Source: Spirochaetales bacterium (GTDB taxonomy: Bacteria; Spirochaetota; Spirochaetia; Sphaerochaetales; Sphaerochaetaceae). Taken from it: DNA of 39,423 nucleotides. Each line of letters starts with the position of its first letter. The first letter of the stretch is position 1. The DNA lies in NCBI GenBank assembly GCA_012514185.1, contig JAAZAT010000282.1:1-39423 (forward strand), read 5' to 3'. The notes under the pieces are model-generated. The model was not told the DNA's origin, searched no databases, and worked only from the letters and a program-made list of their open reading frames with translations. Positions 32,332-39,326 of the stretch are shown one piece after another. A program made the translations under genes and the position numbers.

Positions 32332-32828
32332 GTGGAAGGATTCCATTGCAAAAGATAGTCCGGATAACCGGAATTGTACTCACATTAGTGGTAGTCGGTC
32401 TCATTTTGGCGTTTTCGTTCATGCCGAAGGAGGCCTATCCCAAAATTTCATGGATACCTTTTGCCGACAAGGGCGACCATATGGCAGCTTATGCAGCCTT
32501 CGGATTCTCCTTCTTCTTGGCGACGCTGCAAATCCCCGGCTCCGGAAAACAACGAAGAGCCGGATCCAAGGTTCGTTCAACCCTGCACATCACCAGCTGG
32601 TCCGGCCGATCGATCATCTACACCTTGGTGGCCGGGTTGCTGCTCGGAGGCTTGGTGGAGTTCCTCCAGCCAAGGTTTGGAAGAACGCGTGAGTGGCTCG
32701 ACCTTGCAGCCGACTTCATGGGGCTGGTCGTCGGGGTGGCGGTGGTCCTGTTGCTGCTCAAGTTGGTCGGTTCGTATTTTACCACGCGGCCTTGGCTGTA
32801 TGACCCCAATTGGAAGGATGAGGTTTGA
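32328..32828 (+). CDS. VanZ-like membrane protein
   Basis: 166 residues. Hydrophobic helices lie at about 11-27, 49-66, 91-112 and 126-148. The sequence KGDHMAAYAAFGF (about 47-59), a membrane-edge GGLVEFLQPRFGRTREWLDLAAD segment given here as key residues E, Q, R and D, and then MGLVVG match the VanZ family pattern. VanZ-like proteins are small integral membrane proteins of uncertain biochemical role, first seen with teicoplanin resistance. There is no resistance cluster here. ATG/TGA overlaps tie it to the radical SAM gene and to fumA. Confidence 0.88.
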   Translation: MSGRIPLQKIVRITGIVLTLVVVGLILAFSFMPKEAYPKISWIPFADKGDHMAAYAAFGFSFFLATLQIPGSGKQRRAGSKVRSTLHITSWSGRSIIYTLVAGLLLGGLVEFLQPRFGRTREWLDLAADFMGLVVGVAVVLLLLKLVGSYFTTRPWLYDPNWKDEV

Positions 32829-33673
32829 TGAAACTCGCTGAACGAATACAAGATGCGCTGATGCATGCAGTAGTCGAGCTTGATGAGCCTGTGCTTGACT
32901 TGATCCAAAGAGCGTATGCTCAAGAGGAACGAAAGCCGGCACAAGCCGTACTCGATGCAATCCTGAAGAACCTTGAGCTTGCAAAAGAGACAAGCCTGCC
33001 GATGTGTCAGGACACCGGATTGCTGTTAGTCTTCGCCGATGTGGGGCGCACCTGCCCCCTGTCGCTTGCAAGCATTGAAGCATCCATCATGGAGGGCTGT
33101 GAGACGGCCGTTCAGCAGGCGTATTTTCGTCGTTCCATCGTCGATGAACCGGTCTTCGACCGAACCAATACCCAAAACAACCTGCCTCCGGTCATCTGGT
33201 GGAACCTTGTCGAAGGCAGTGGTCTAAAAATCCAGATTCTCCTCAAGGGGTTCGGCAGTGAGAACTGCAGCTCGGTGAGGATGCTCAATCCCACCGGGGG
33301 AAAGGAAGCCGTGGTGGAGGCGGTCAGGCAGATCGTCCAAAAAGCCGGGGGCAAGCCTTGTCCTCCGATTTTTGTAGGAGTGGGCTTGGGCGGCACCATG
33401 GACCGGGCGGCGTATTTGAGCAAGCGTGCCCTGCTTCGCGATGTACGCGAGGCAAATAGTGATGAGCGATATGCCGCCTTGGAGCAGGAGATACTTGCCG
33501 CCATCCAGACGTTGGGAATCGGCAGCGGCGGGCTGGGAGGCTCCATTACCGCCTTGCATGTGGCCATTGAACAGGAGAGTACCCACATTGCGGGACTTCC
33601 TCTTGCCGTATCGATCAATTGCTGGGCCGACCGAAAGGCGACCATCATGTGGAAGGAGGGCGAAGATGCATGA
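32828..33673 (+). CDS. Fumarate hydratase class I, alpha subunit
   Basis: 281 residues from the ATG in TGATG, with GATGAGGT upstream. Class I motifs: MCQDTG (C60), GSENCSS (C147), GGKPCPP (C178), GVGLGGTMD and GSGGLGGS. Candidate iron-sulfur cysteines are C60, C147 and C178. With the beta subunit it interconverts fumarate and malate using an oxygen-sensitive 4Fe-4S cluster, as expected for an anaerobe. The closely related L(+)-tartrate dehydratase cannot be fully excluded. It overlaps the beta subunit by 8 bases. Confidence 0.93.
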   Translation: MKLAERIQDALMHAVVELDEPVLDLIQRAYAQEERKPAQAVLDAILKNLELAKETSLPMCQDTGLLLVFADVGRTCPLSLASIEASIMEGCETAVQQAYFRRSIVDEPVFDRTNTQNNLPPVIWWNLVEGSGLKIQILLKGFGSENCSSVRMLNPTGGKEAVVEAVRQIVQKAGGKPCPPIFVGVGLGGTMDRAAYLSKRALLRDVREANSDERYAALEQEILAAIQTLGIGSGGLGGSITALHVAIEQESTHIAGLPLAVSINCWADRKATIMWKEGEDA

Positions 33674-34190
33674 ACTCAACCTTCCTCTCACAGCAGAGGA
33701 TATTGCCGGTCTGAGTGCCTACGACCAAGTCCTCTTGACCGGAACGCTGTACGTCGGCCGCGACCAGGTGCACAGCCTGTTGTACGAACGATTGCTTCAC
33801 AACGAGAGCCTTCCCGTTGACCTGGTCGGGCAGGCAATGTATTACATGGGCCCGTCTCCGGCACCGGAAGGGAAGGTGATCGGCGCCTGCGGTCCGACGA
33901 CCAGTGCAAGGATGGATCGGTTTTCACCCCTGTTGCTGGACCACGGGCTGAAGGTCATGATCGGAAAAGGCCCTCGAAGCCAGGATGTTGTTGATGCGAT
34001 CAAGCGAAACAAGGCGGTCTATCTTCAGGCTTTCGGTGGATGCGGGGCTCTCTATGCCTCCACAGTGAAGTCTTCACGCATCATTGCATTTGAACACCTC
34101 GGACCGGAAGCCCTCCTCCTTCTTGAGGTAGTAAAATTCCCGGCAATTGTCGCCATTGATAGCCGACAGGGAAGTGTTTTCGCTTATTAG
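33666..34190 (+). CDS. Fumarate hydratase class I, beta subunit
   Basis: 174 residues from the ATG at 33666, with GGAGG 7 bases upstream. Swivelling-domain motifs: GTLYVGRDQVH (about 29-39), GPTTSARMD (catalytic Thr/Ser region, about 79-87), GKG, and AFGGCGALYAS. It completes the two-subunit enzyme with the alpha chain. It is the last gene of the def operon; I see no clear terminator in the following 160 bases. Confidence 0.93.
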   Translation: MHELNLPLTAEDIAGLSAYDQVLLTGTLYVGRDQVHSLLYERLLHNESLPVDLVGQAMYYMGPSPAPEGKVIGACGPTTSARMDRFSPLLLDHGLKVMIGKGPRSQDVVDAIKRNKAVYLQAFGGCGALYASTVKSSRIIAFEHLGPEALLLLEVVKFPAIVAIDSRQGSVFAY

Positions 34191-34352
34191 TGCTGTTTCT
34201 CTTCTTTTTACTGGACGTTTTGTTTGAGGTGGAGTACAGTTTCCTGTATGCAAGCCTCCCTTGCAAGCCTCTTCATCTTGGGGTGACTGAAGAGCCTTTT
34301 CTTTCCATGCGGAAAGAGGGAAGGAAAATCATGTAAGACGGAAGGATATACC
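34191..34352 (+). promoter_or_regulatory. Leader region of the FKBP gene: promoter candidate, direct repeat and hairpin
   Basis: A possible promoter TGGACG (34212-34217), 17 bases, TACAGT (34235-34240) would start RNA near 34247. A 10-base direct repeat TGCAAGCCTC occurs at 34249-34258 and 34262-34271. A hairpin CTTTCC-ATGC-GGAAAG (34301-34316) lies in the leader. The element types are visible; their function is not known. Confidence 0.4.
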
Positions 34353-35138
34353 GTGAAGAATTATATGACTGTGCGCCTCGCACCCTATCTTCTCCTGTTC
34401 CTGCTCATCGGCTGCGCCAAAGAGGCTGTTCCCCAGATGGCAGTGCCGAGCATTCCTGTTGTTACCGAGAAACAGATAATAAAGGAGACTGATGTCATCA
34501 ACGACCTGGTCAAACCAGTCGAATTAGATGACCGATTCAGCTATACCTACGGCTATATGCTGTACACAACACTGCAACAACAGGGCTTCGGAAGCCTGGA
34601 TGCTTCCTATTTCGCCAAGGGGGCCTTGGACGCCCAGAGGCAGAAAGGTTTTTTCACCCAGGAGGAGATGAGCAAGATCCTCTATGAGGTCCAAACAAAT
34701 ATGCTTCAGATCGCCCAGCAGGAGCTTGAAGCCCTTGCTGCACAAAACCTGAAGACAGCCGAGGAGTTCCTTGCAACCAATGGTTCTCGTGAACAGGTAA
34801 AAAGTACTGATTCGGGCCTGCAGTACGAGGTCTTGTCCGTCGGTGAAGGGCAGAATCCCACCGAGGAGAGCATTGTCGAGGTTGACTACCAGATCCTGCT
34901 TCCCAACGGCCGGGTCGTCGACAGCAGCTATGAGCGGGCACAGAGCTCAACATTCCAGCTGAAAGCCATCATGGTTCCCGGATTCATTGAAGGGGTGAAA
35001 CTCATGAGCGTCGGTTCCAAATACCGGTTCTGGATTCACCCGAACCTGGCGTACGGCAAGGAAGGGACGCAAACCATTGAACCGAACACGCTCTTGATCG
35101 TGGAAGTCGAGCTGAAAGCCATCAAACAGGCGCTGTAA
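34353..35138 (+). CDS. FKBP-type peptidyl-prolyl isomerase lipoprotein (Mip-like)
   Basis: 261 residues from a GTG with GGAAGGA about 7 bases upstream. The signal peptide ends LLIGC (C21). A helical FKBP_N dimerisation region (about 50-145, YTYGYMLYTTLQQQG ... AQQELEALAAQ) precedes the FKBP domain (about 160-261), with YERAQSSTFQL, VPGFIEGVKLM, WIHPNLAYGKEG and PNTLLIVEVEL. It should catalyse proline isomerisation or act as a chaperone on folding envelope proteins. In the active-site strand, VDSSYER replaces the usual FDSSY start, and WIHP replaces the common IPP. The 3' end overlaps a convergent gene by 17 bases. Confidence 0.92.
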   Translation: MKNYMTVRLAPYLLLFLLIGCAKEAVPQMAVPSIPVVTEKQIIKETDVINDLVKPVELDDRFSYTYGYMLYTTLQQQGFGSLDASYFAKGALDAQRQKGFFTQEEMSKILYEVQTNMLQIAQQELEALAAQNLKTAEEFLATNGSREQVKSTDSGLQYEVLSVGEGQNPTEESIVEVDYQILLPNGRVVDSSYERAQSSTFQLKAIMVPGFIEGVKLMSVGSKYRFWIHPNLAYGKEGTQTIEPNTLLIVEVELKAIKQAL

Positions 35139-35817
35139 GCAGGTCCAGTATCGTTTCCAGCTGAGTCACCGTGTAAGTCGCCCCAATGCCGGGGGGGATT
35201 TCCCGGGTGTGAGGATTGTACCAGATTGAGTCGATGCCGCTGTCCATCGCACCGCGGATGTCGCTTTCGGGGCTGTCTCCGATCATCAGGCAGCGGCTCT
35301 TCTCGCCCGACAAATTCGAGCGTTCAAGCATGGCGCTGAAGTATCGGGTGTCGGGTTTCTGCCATCCAAGCTCCTCGCTTATGAAAATGTCCTTGAAGAA
35401 GTGAGAGACTCCGCTCACCTTCAATCGACCCCGCTGCACATCAGCGATGCCGTTGGTGGCGAGAAACAGCGTGTATCCCCGCTTTGTTAGCGCCGTAAGG
35501 ATGCCAAGGCTGTGACCAAACAGTATCCCTTGCCCCGCCAGATGGTTCTGATAGCTTTCGGATGCCCGAACGGCATCCAATGCGAAGCGGGATGTTTCAG
35601 AGAAGCGCTCAAATCTCTTGGTTTTCAGCTGTTCAAGGGTCAACGCACCTTGCTCGAACTCTTTCCAGCAAGAAGCATTGCAAGCTTTGTACAGGAAAAA
35701 GTGATCGCTTTGCACTGTAAGTCCCAACTCACGGGCCATCGAATGGAATGCGTGGTGCTCAGCTTGTTCAAAATCGAACAGGGTTCCGTCTGCATCGAAG
35801 AAAAGATAGCGGTACAT
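35122..35817 (-). CDS. HAD-family phosphatase, YjjG-like (pyrimidine nucleotidase)
   Basis: 231 residues. HAD motif I FFDADGTLF (nucleophile D8, D10), motif II FLATNG, the lysine of motif III in WQKPDTRYF, and motif IV MIGDSPESDIRG are complete. The cap sequence and length match the YjjG subfamily, which dephosphorylates pyrimidine (including modified) nucleoside monophosphates. AAGGA lies about 9-10 bases before the ATG. It is monocistronic, divergent from the HdeD-like gene and convergent with the FKBP gene, with a 17-base overlap. Confidence 0.9.
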   Translation of the reverse strand: MYRYLFFDADGTLFDFEQAEHHAFHSMARELGLTVQSDHFFLYKACNASCWKEFEQGALTLEQLKTKRFERFSETSRFALDAVRASESYQNHLAGQGILFGHSLGILTALTKRGYTLFLATNGIADVQRGRLKVSGVSHFFKDIFISEELGWQKPDTRYFSAMLERSNLSGEKSRCLMIGDSPESDIRGAMDSGIDSIWYNPHTREIPPGIGATYTVTQLETILDLLTAPV

Positions 35818-35829
35818 GCTCTGTCATCC

Positions 35830-35858
35830 TTTACTTGGGTTCTTCTTGTCTGTACGAT
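35830..35858 (+). promoter_or_regulatory. Predicted promoter of the HdeD-like gene
   Basis: TTTACT (35830-35835), a 17-base spacer and TACGAT (35853-35858). The start would be near 35865, upstream of both candidate ATGs. Each hexamer matches consensus at four positions. Confidence 0.4.
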
Positions 35859-35904
35859 AAAGAAAAACAGTCCGGTGATGCAAGACCGGTTCAAGGAGCT
35901 GATA

Positions 35905-36516
35905 ATGCAGGATAGTTTTCTCAAGCGCCACCTGACCCTTTCGATTCTCTTTGGGTCGTTGCTCATGATTCTTGGCATCTACCTGATGTTCCAGCAGGAG
36001 TCGTTCGTCAGAATATTCATCTCGATTCTCGGCTTGTTCCTTGCCGGTTCGGGGCTGTTCGCCCTGTTCTCCCTGAAGAGCTATAGTCTGGGAAAGCGTA
36101 CAAAGATTGCGACGCTTATCAAGGCCCTCATAAGCCTGGGTTTGGGCATCGTTGCCATCATCGTACCTTTGACGGCCGCCGATGTGAGCTGGAAGGTGCT
36201 CTTGTTTGTAATCGCCATCGAATTGGTTTTTTCGGCGGTCATCTCATTCTTGGACGCGCTCCTGCTGCGAAAGAGTGAGATCATCGTTACCGGCATGCTC
36301 TCTGAAGGTGTGTTTTCCTTGGTTGTTGCCATCCTGTTGTTCGTCTTCCCCGAGCAGATAGGCAGCATGCTGCTCAAGCTGGTAGGGGTTGTGCTGATCG
36401 CCTGCGGCTTGGGCATGGTGCTTTGGGCCTATCGGATCCGCAAGATCAACCGACAGTTCACCACGAAAGCCATCGAGGTTGAAGCTGTCGTGGTGGACGA
36501 AAGCGCGGAAGACTAG
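35905..36516 (+). CDS. HdeD-like (DUF308) membrane protein
   Basis: 203 residues from the ATG at 35905, with AAGGAG 6 bases upstream; an alternative ATG at 35878 would add nine residues but lacks a good ribosome site. Six hydrophobic helices in three pairs cover about 10-185. Small polar turns and the pattern LSILFGSLLMILGIYL / LISLGLGIVAIIVPL / VFSLVVAILLFVFP are typical of the HdeD/DUF308 family. The last 20 residues are charged and acidic. In other bacteria these proteins are linked to acid or stress tolerance. Its stop shares the CTAG palindrome with the convergent lipoprotein stop. Confidence 0.85.
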   Translation: MQDSFLKRHLTLSILFGSLLMILGIYLMFQQESFVRIFISILGLFLAGSGLFALFSLKSYSLGKRTKIATLIKALISLGLGIVAIIVPLTAADVSWKVLLFVIAIELVFSAVISFLDALLLRKSEIIVTGMLSEGVFSLVVAILLFVFPEQIGSMLLKLVGVVLIACGLGMVLWAYRIRKINRQFTTKAIEVEAVVVDESAED

Positions 36517-38363
36517 GGTACGAGGAAGGAAGTGACGAGGCCGTAGCGGGCGATGCCGTCGGCATCTGCAACCGACTCTCCTCCGATGGTCAGCATGGAG
36601 GAGGCAAGCGGCAGCATCTTTCGGCTGAACATATAGTCGATGCGCTCCTTGAAGTCCTTCTTCAGCAGCGTGTTGCCTGCATCGGTTGCACTGGAGAAGT
36701 GAGTCGCCCGATAGACGTCATAGAACTGCTCATCCTCGAGAAGGGTGGAGAGCGGCCACAGATAATCGACTTGCCGATAGGCTATCGGGCTGAAGGTGTT
36801 CCAATCCTGGTGTGATGGTTCAAAGAGACTTGCAGCAAGCAGGGTCGGCTCGGTGACCGAGCCTTCGGCGATGATGGCTTTCAGGCTCTCCTGCCGTGCT
36901 TGGGTGACGCTTTTTTGGACAGCCTGCCAATCACCACCGGAGGCGAAGGTCGAGAGCACCTTGTACTCCGGCAGGTAGGCGAGAGCAAGACGCAGCGTCT
37001 TCTTCTCGCTGAACTGAACACTGGCCCCATGGGCGCTGGAGCTGATGATCGGCAGGGATGTGATGATGGCCCCGCCCTCCACCAGTACTGCGTGCATGCC
37101 CACCTCCCGCACCACATCAATGACATTCTGCATGTGGCCGGTCAAAAATATGACCGGATGGGAGAGGTCGCTGATACTGTTCTTGACCTGGACAGCCATG
37201 CCCTTGTCGCTCCAAGGCTTGTCGTCGAGGGGCAGCAACATTGCATGCAGCTGGCTTTGGTCGGTAAGCAGGGCCGTCGGCTTGTCGGTGGTGTAGATTC
37301 TTGGGAAGGTGAGTTTGTCCAACGGGGGGATCTGCCGATACAACTGTTCCAAGGCAGCTTGGCGAAGCCGCTCCTCTTCTTCCAATTGGCGCTCCAACGC
37401 TTCCTTCTGTGCAAGCTCCTGCTGCTTCAGCTGGGCCAGGCGCTTTGCTTCCGCGTCCCGTTCTTGTTCGAGCCTGATTTTCTCTTCAAGCGTCGAGGTT
37501 TTCTCTTCCAGCTGGACCTTCAGGATGCCCATCTCCTCACCCAGACTCTGGATGGTGGATTCAAGGGATTCCACGAGAGTTGCATGCTGGCTTTGCAATG
37601 CCGATTCCTTTGCAAGAAAGTCGGCCTCGGTCTGGGCAAGCAAATCTTCCAACTCGCCCTTGATGATCTGCTGTTCGGTAAGCAATCCTTCCAGCTCGTT
37701 TGCATGGTAGGTCAGATTTTCGTATGCCTGGGTCAGGTCATCCAGCTCCTGCAAGGCGATAATCAGCTGCTCACCGGTGGACGTTGCTTCTTCCTTGGTT
37801 GCAGCCAATGCCTCGAGTGCAGCATCGAGGCGGGCTTGCAGGTCGGCTTTTGCCTGGGTTAGTTCCTCAAGCTGCTGCAAGGCGGCGGCCAGCTGCCCGC
37901 TGGTGGAGCCTTGTTCCCCTTCGATTGCTGACAAAGCCTGCAGTGTTGCATCAAGGCGGGTCTTCAGGTCCTTGTTGGAACGTTCCAGCAGGGTAGTTTT
38001 CTCTCCAAGGGAGGCAATAGTGGCTTGGGCTTCATCCCATGCTTGTTGTCGGCTTTGCTGCAGTTGCTGCTCTTCAAGCAGCCGCTTTTGCTCTGCTTCC
38101 ATCGCTTGCCGGGCAGCCAGTTCCCGCTCCTGTTCTTCTTGTTGAGCCTTCTTTTGTTCTTCCTCAAGCTGCTGCCTGGCAAGCTCGGCATCGAGGATTG
38201 CCTGCCTCTCGGCTTCGATGGTGGAGTATTTGGTGACCGGTAGAGAGCCTTCGGATGCGCTCAGTTGTATGGCATCCTTGCCCTGGCTTGCAGTATAGCT
38301 CTGGCATCCGGCGGCAAGAAGAAGCAGGGCAAGAAGAATGGGCAGTAACCAACGTTTGTTCAT
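36513..38363 (-). CDS. Long coiled-coil lipoprotein with a degenerate nuclease/phosphatase-like C-terminal domain
   Basis: 616 residues. The signal peptide ends LLAAGC (C20). Residues about 48-345 form a long heptad-repeat coil rich in Gln, Glu, Leu and Lys, with two adjacent 42-residue copies (137-178 and 179-220) that align without gaps. Residues about 355-616 are globular. Strand-turn patterns HPVIFLTGHMQN (about 420), DYLWPLS and KERIDYMFS, followed by DADGIARYGLVTSF, recall the endonuclease/exonuclease/phosphatase fold. The usual GDxN and SDHxP catalytic motifs are replaced, so activity is doubtful. Likely a periplasmic or envelope spacer with a binding head. It is third in an operon with HIT and a Cys-rich protein. 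The AAGGA ribosome site is distant (about 13 bases). Confidence 0.8.
   Translation of the reverse strand: MNKRWLLPILLALLLLAAGCQSYTASQGKDAIQLSASEGSLPVTKYSTIEAERQAILDAELARQQLEEEQKKAQQEEQERELAARQAMEAEQKRLLEEQQLQQSRQQAWDEAQATIASLGEKTTLLERSNKDLKTRLDATLQALSAIEGEQGSTSGQLAAALQQLEELTQAKADLQARLDAALEALAATKEEATSTGEQLIIALQELDDLTQAYENLTYHANELEGLLTEQQIIKGELEDLLAQTEADFLAKESALQSQHATLVESLESTIQSLGEEMGILKVQLEEKTSTLEEKIRLEQERDAEAKRLAQLKQQELAQKEALERQLEEEERLRQAALEQLYRQIPPLDKLTFPRIYTTDKPTALLTDQSQLHAMLLPLDDKPWSDKGMAVQVKNSISDLSHPVIFLTGHMQNVIDVVREVGMHAVLVEGGAIITSLPIISSSAHGASVQFSEKKTLRLALAYLPEYKVLSTFASGGDWQAVQKSVTQARQESLKAIIAEGSVTEPTLLAASLFEPSHQDWNTFSPIAYRQVDYLWPLSTLLEDEQFYDVYRATHFSSATDAGNTLLKKDFKERIDYMFSRKMLPLASSMLTIGGESVADADGIARYGLVTSFLVP
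37704..37955 (-). repeat. Tandem 126-bp imperfect repeat in the coiled-coil gene
   Basis: The two copies (37955-37830 and 37829-37704) encode consecutive 42-residue units beginning LDATLQALSA and LDAALEALAA, each containing a conserved STSGQL/STGEQL and a QLEELTQA/ELDDLTQA segment. 42 residues equal six heptads, so copy number could change without breaking the coil phase. Confidence 0.75.
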
Positions 38364-38378
38364 AGTGCTGTGGTGTCC

Positions 38379-38660
38379 TTAGAAGTTGAAGAATGCCTCG
38401 GCTCGAGCCTTGGCTTGTGCTTTGCGCTCCGCTTCCTCCTTGGAGTCCTCTCCAAGCATGAACGAGTCGCAATAGTTTGCCTCCACCTTGTCCTCGATGT
38501 ACTCTTCCACTCCCTCAAGGCAGTCATGATAGATTCCCGGGCTGTAGAAGCGGCAGTTTACGCAGCTGTGCAGACTTTTCGAACAGGTTGGGCAGAGCGT
38601 CGAGTAGCCGATACTGGTCATGGGGTCGATGCTTGTATGACAGTGATGGCAGGCACGCAT
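38379..38660 (-). CDS. Small Cys-rich (zinc-ribbon-like) protein, function unknown
   Basis: 93 residues with eight cysteines: C4/C7, C23/C26, C33/C36, C47 and C64. The first four form a classic zinc ribbon (CxxC-15-CxxC). The second set, with H45 nearby, could bind another metal. The C-terminus is a charged helix (EDSKEEAERKAQAKARAEAFF). GGAG lies 9 bases before the ATG. It begins 2 bases after the HIT stop and 15 bases before the coiled-coil lipoprotein gene, so all three are probably co-transcribed. No signal peptide is seen, so it is cytoplasmic. I do not recognise a named family. Confidence 0.75.
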   Translation of the reverse strand: MRACHHCHTSIDPMTSIGYSTLCPTCSKSLHSCVNCRFYSPGIYHDCLEGVEEYIEDKVEANYCDSFMLGEDSKEEAERKAQAKARAEAFFNF

Positions 38661-38662
38661 AG

Positions 38663-39064
38663 TTAAAACTCCAATTGTTTCCCATACTCGGCCATTTCGC
38701 CATCGGTATAGGTCTCTTTCGAAAGCTGGATGTTCTTATGGTCGTTCTTCCAGCGGGGGATGACATGCAGATGCAGGTGTGGTACTTCCTGCCCGCTCTC
38801 CTTTCCGTTGTTGATGATCAGGTTGGTGGCATCGCAGCCCAGCTGTTTCCTCAGCGCTGCATCAGCAAGTTTTGCAAGGTTCATCAGTCGGGCGAGCACC
38901 TCAGCGGGGCACGACTGGAGATCTGGATAGGGCTCCTTGGTGATCAGCAGCAGGTGACCCTTGTTGACAGGTTTTATGTCGAGGATGGCGAAGCAAAGTT
39001 CGTCCTCATGAAGTTTAACGCTGGGGATTTCCCCTTTTAAAATCTTTGTGAAAATCGTTTCCAT
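38663..39064 (-). CDS. HIT-family nucleotide hydrolase
   Basis: 133 residues from the ATG at 39064, with GAGGTG 4 bases upstream; an upstream ATG at 39139 adds sequence unlike the family. The histidine triad HLHLHV (H96, H98, H100) is complete, preceded by NLIINNGKESGQEVP. The N-terminus (TIFTKILKGEIPS) matches Hint/PKCI-type HIT proteins, which hydrolyse AMP-lysine, AMP-NH2 or dinucleotide bonds. It is the first gene of a three-gene operon and divergent from the EF-G gene. Confidence 0.95.
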   Translation of the reverse strand: METIFTKILKGEIPSVKLHEDELCFAILDIKPVNKGHLLLITKEPYPDLQSCPAEVLARLMNLAKLADAALRKQLGCDATNLIINNGKESGQEVPHLHLHVIPRWKNDHKNIQLSKETYTDGEMAEYGKQLEF

Positions 39065-39326
39065 GGCACACCTCAAAGCCATTGTATCACACAAGTGTCG
39101 AGTCGGAAAAGGATTGTATTGGGAAAAGGGATTGCACAAAATAAGCAGATATACTATTATCCACGAGGTACGGTGGGACGGTGGATTTACTTCTTGGTCC
39201 CTTTCAATCCCTTCAGAGGCTAACCTGATGCGTACTAGGAAGAAAGACCTTTTCCATCGGGTGTTGTTTGGAACTGCAGGGATACCTGTGGATTCGTTTT
39301 ATTCTATTTTATAGAGGTTATACAGA
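39065..39326 (+). promoter_or_regulatory. EF-G upstream region: promoter and possible leader hairpin
   Basis: A promoter candidate TTGCAC (39132-39137), 17 bases, TATTAT (39155-39160) would give a leader of about 160 bases. Within it, CTGCAGG-GATA-CCTGTGG (39275-39292, two wobble pairs) forms a hairpin followed by a T-rich stretch, shaped like an attenuator 34 bases before the start codon. The 88-codon reading frame across this region has no ribosome site and looks spurious. Confidence 0.4.

Noticed and set aside
32328-32828. Glycopeptide resistance locus because of VanZ
   Set aside because: No VanHAX, VanY or two-component genes are present; VanZ-like proteins are common without resistance.
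39048-39314. 88-codon frame upstream of EF-G as a leader peptide
   Set aside because: It starts inside the HIT gene region, has no ribosome site and no recognisable sequence.
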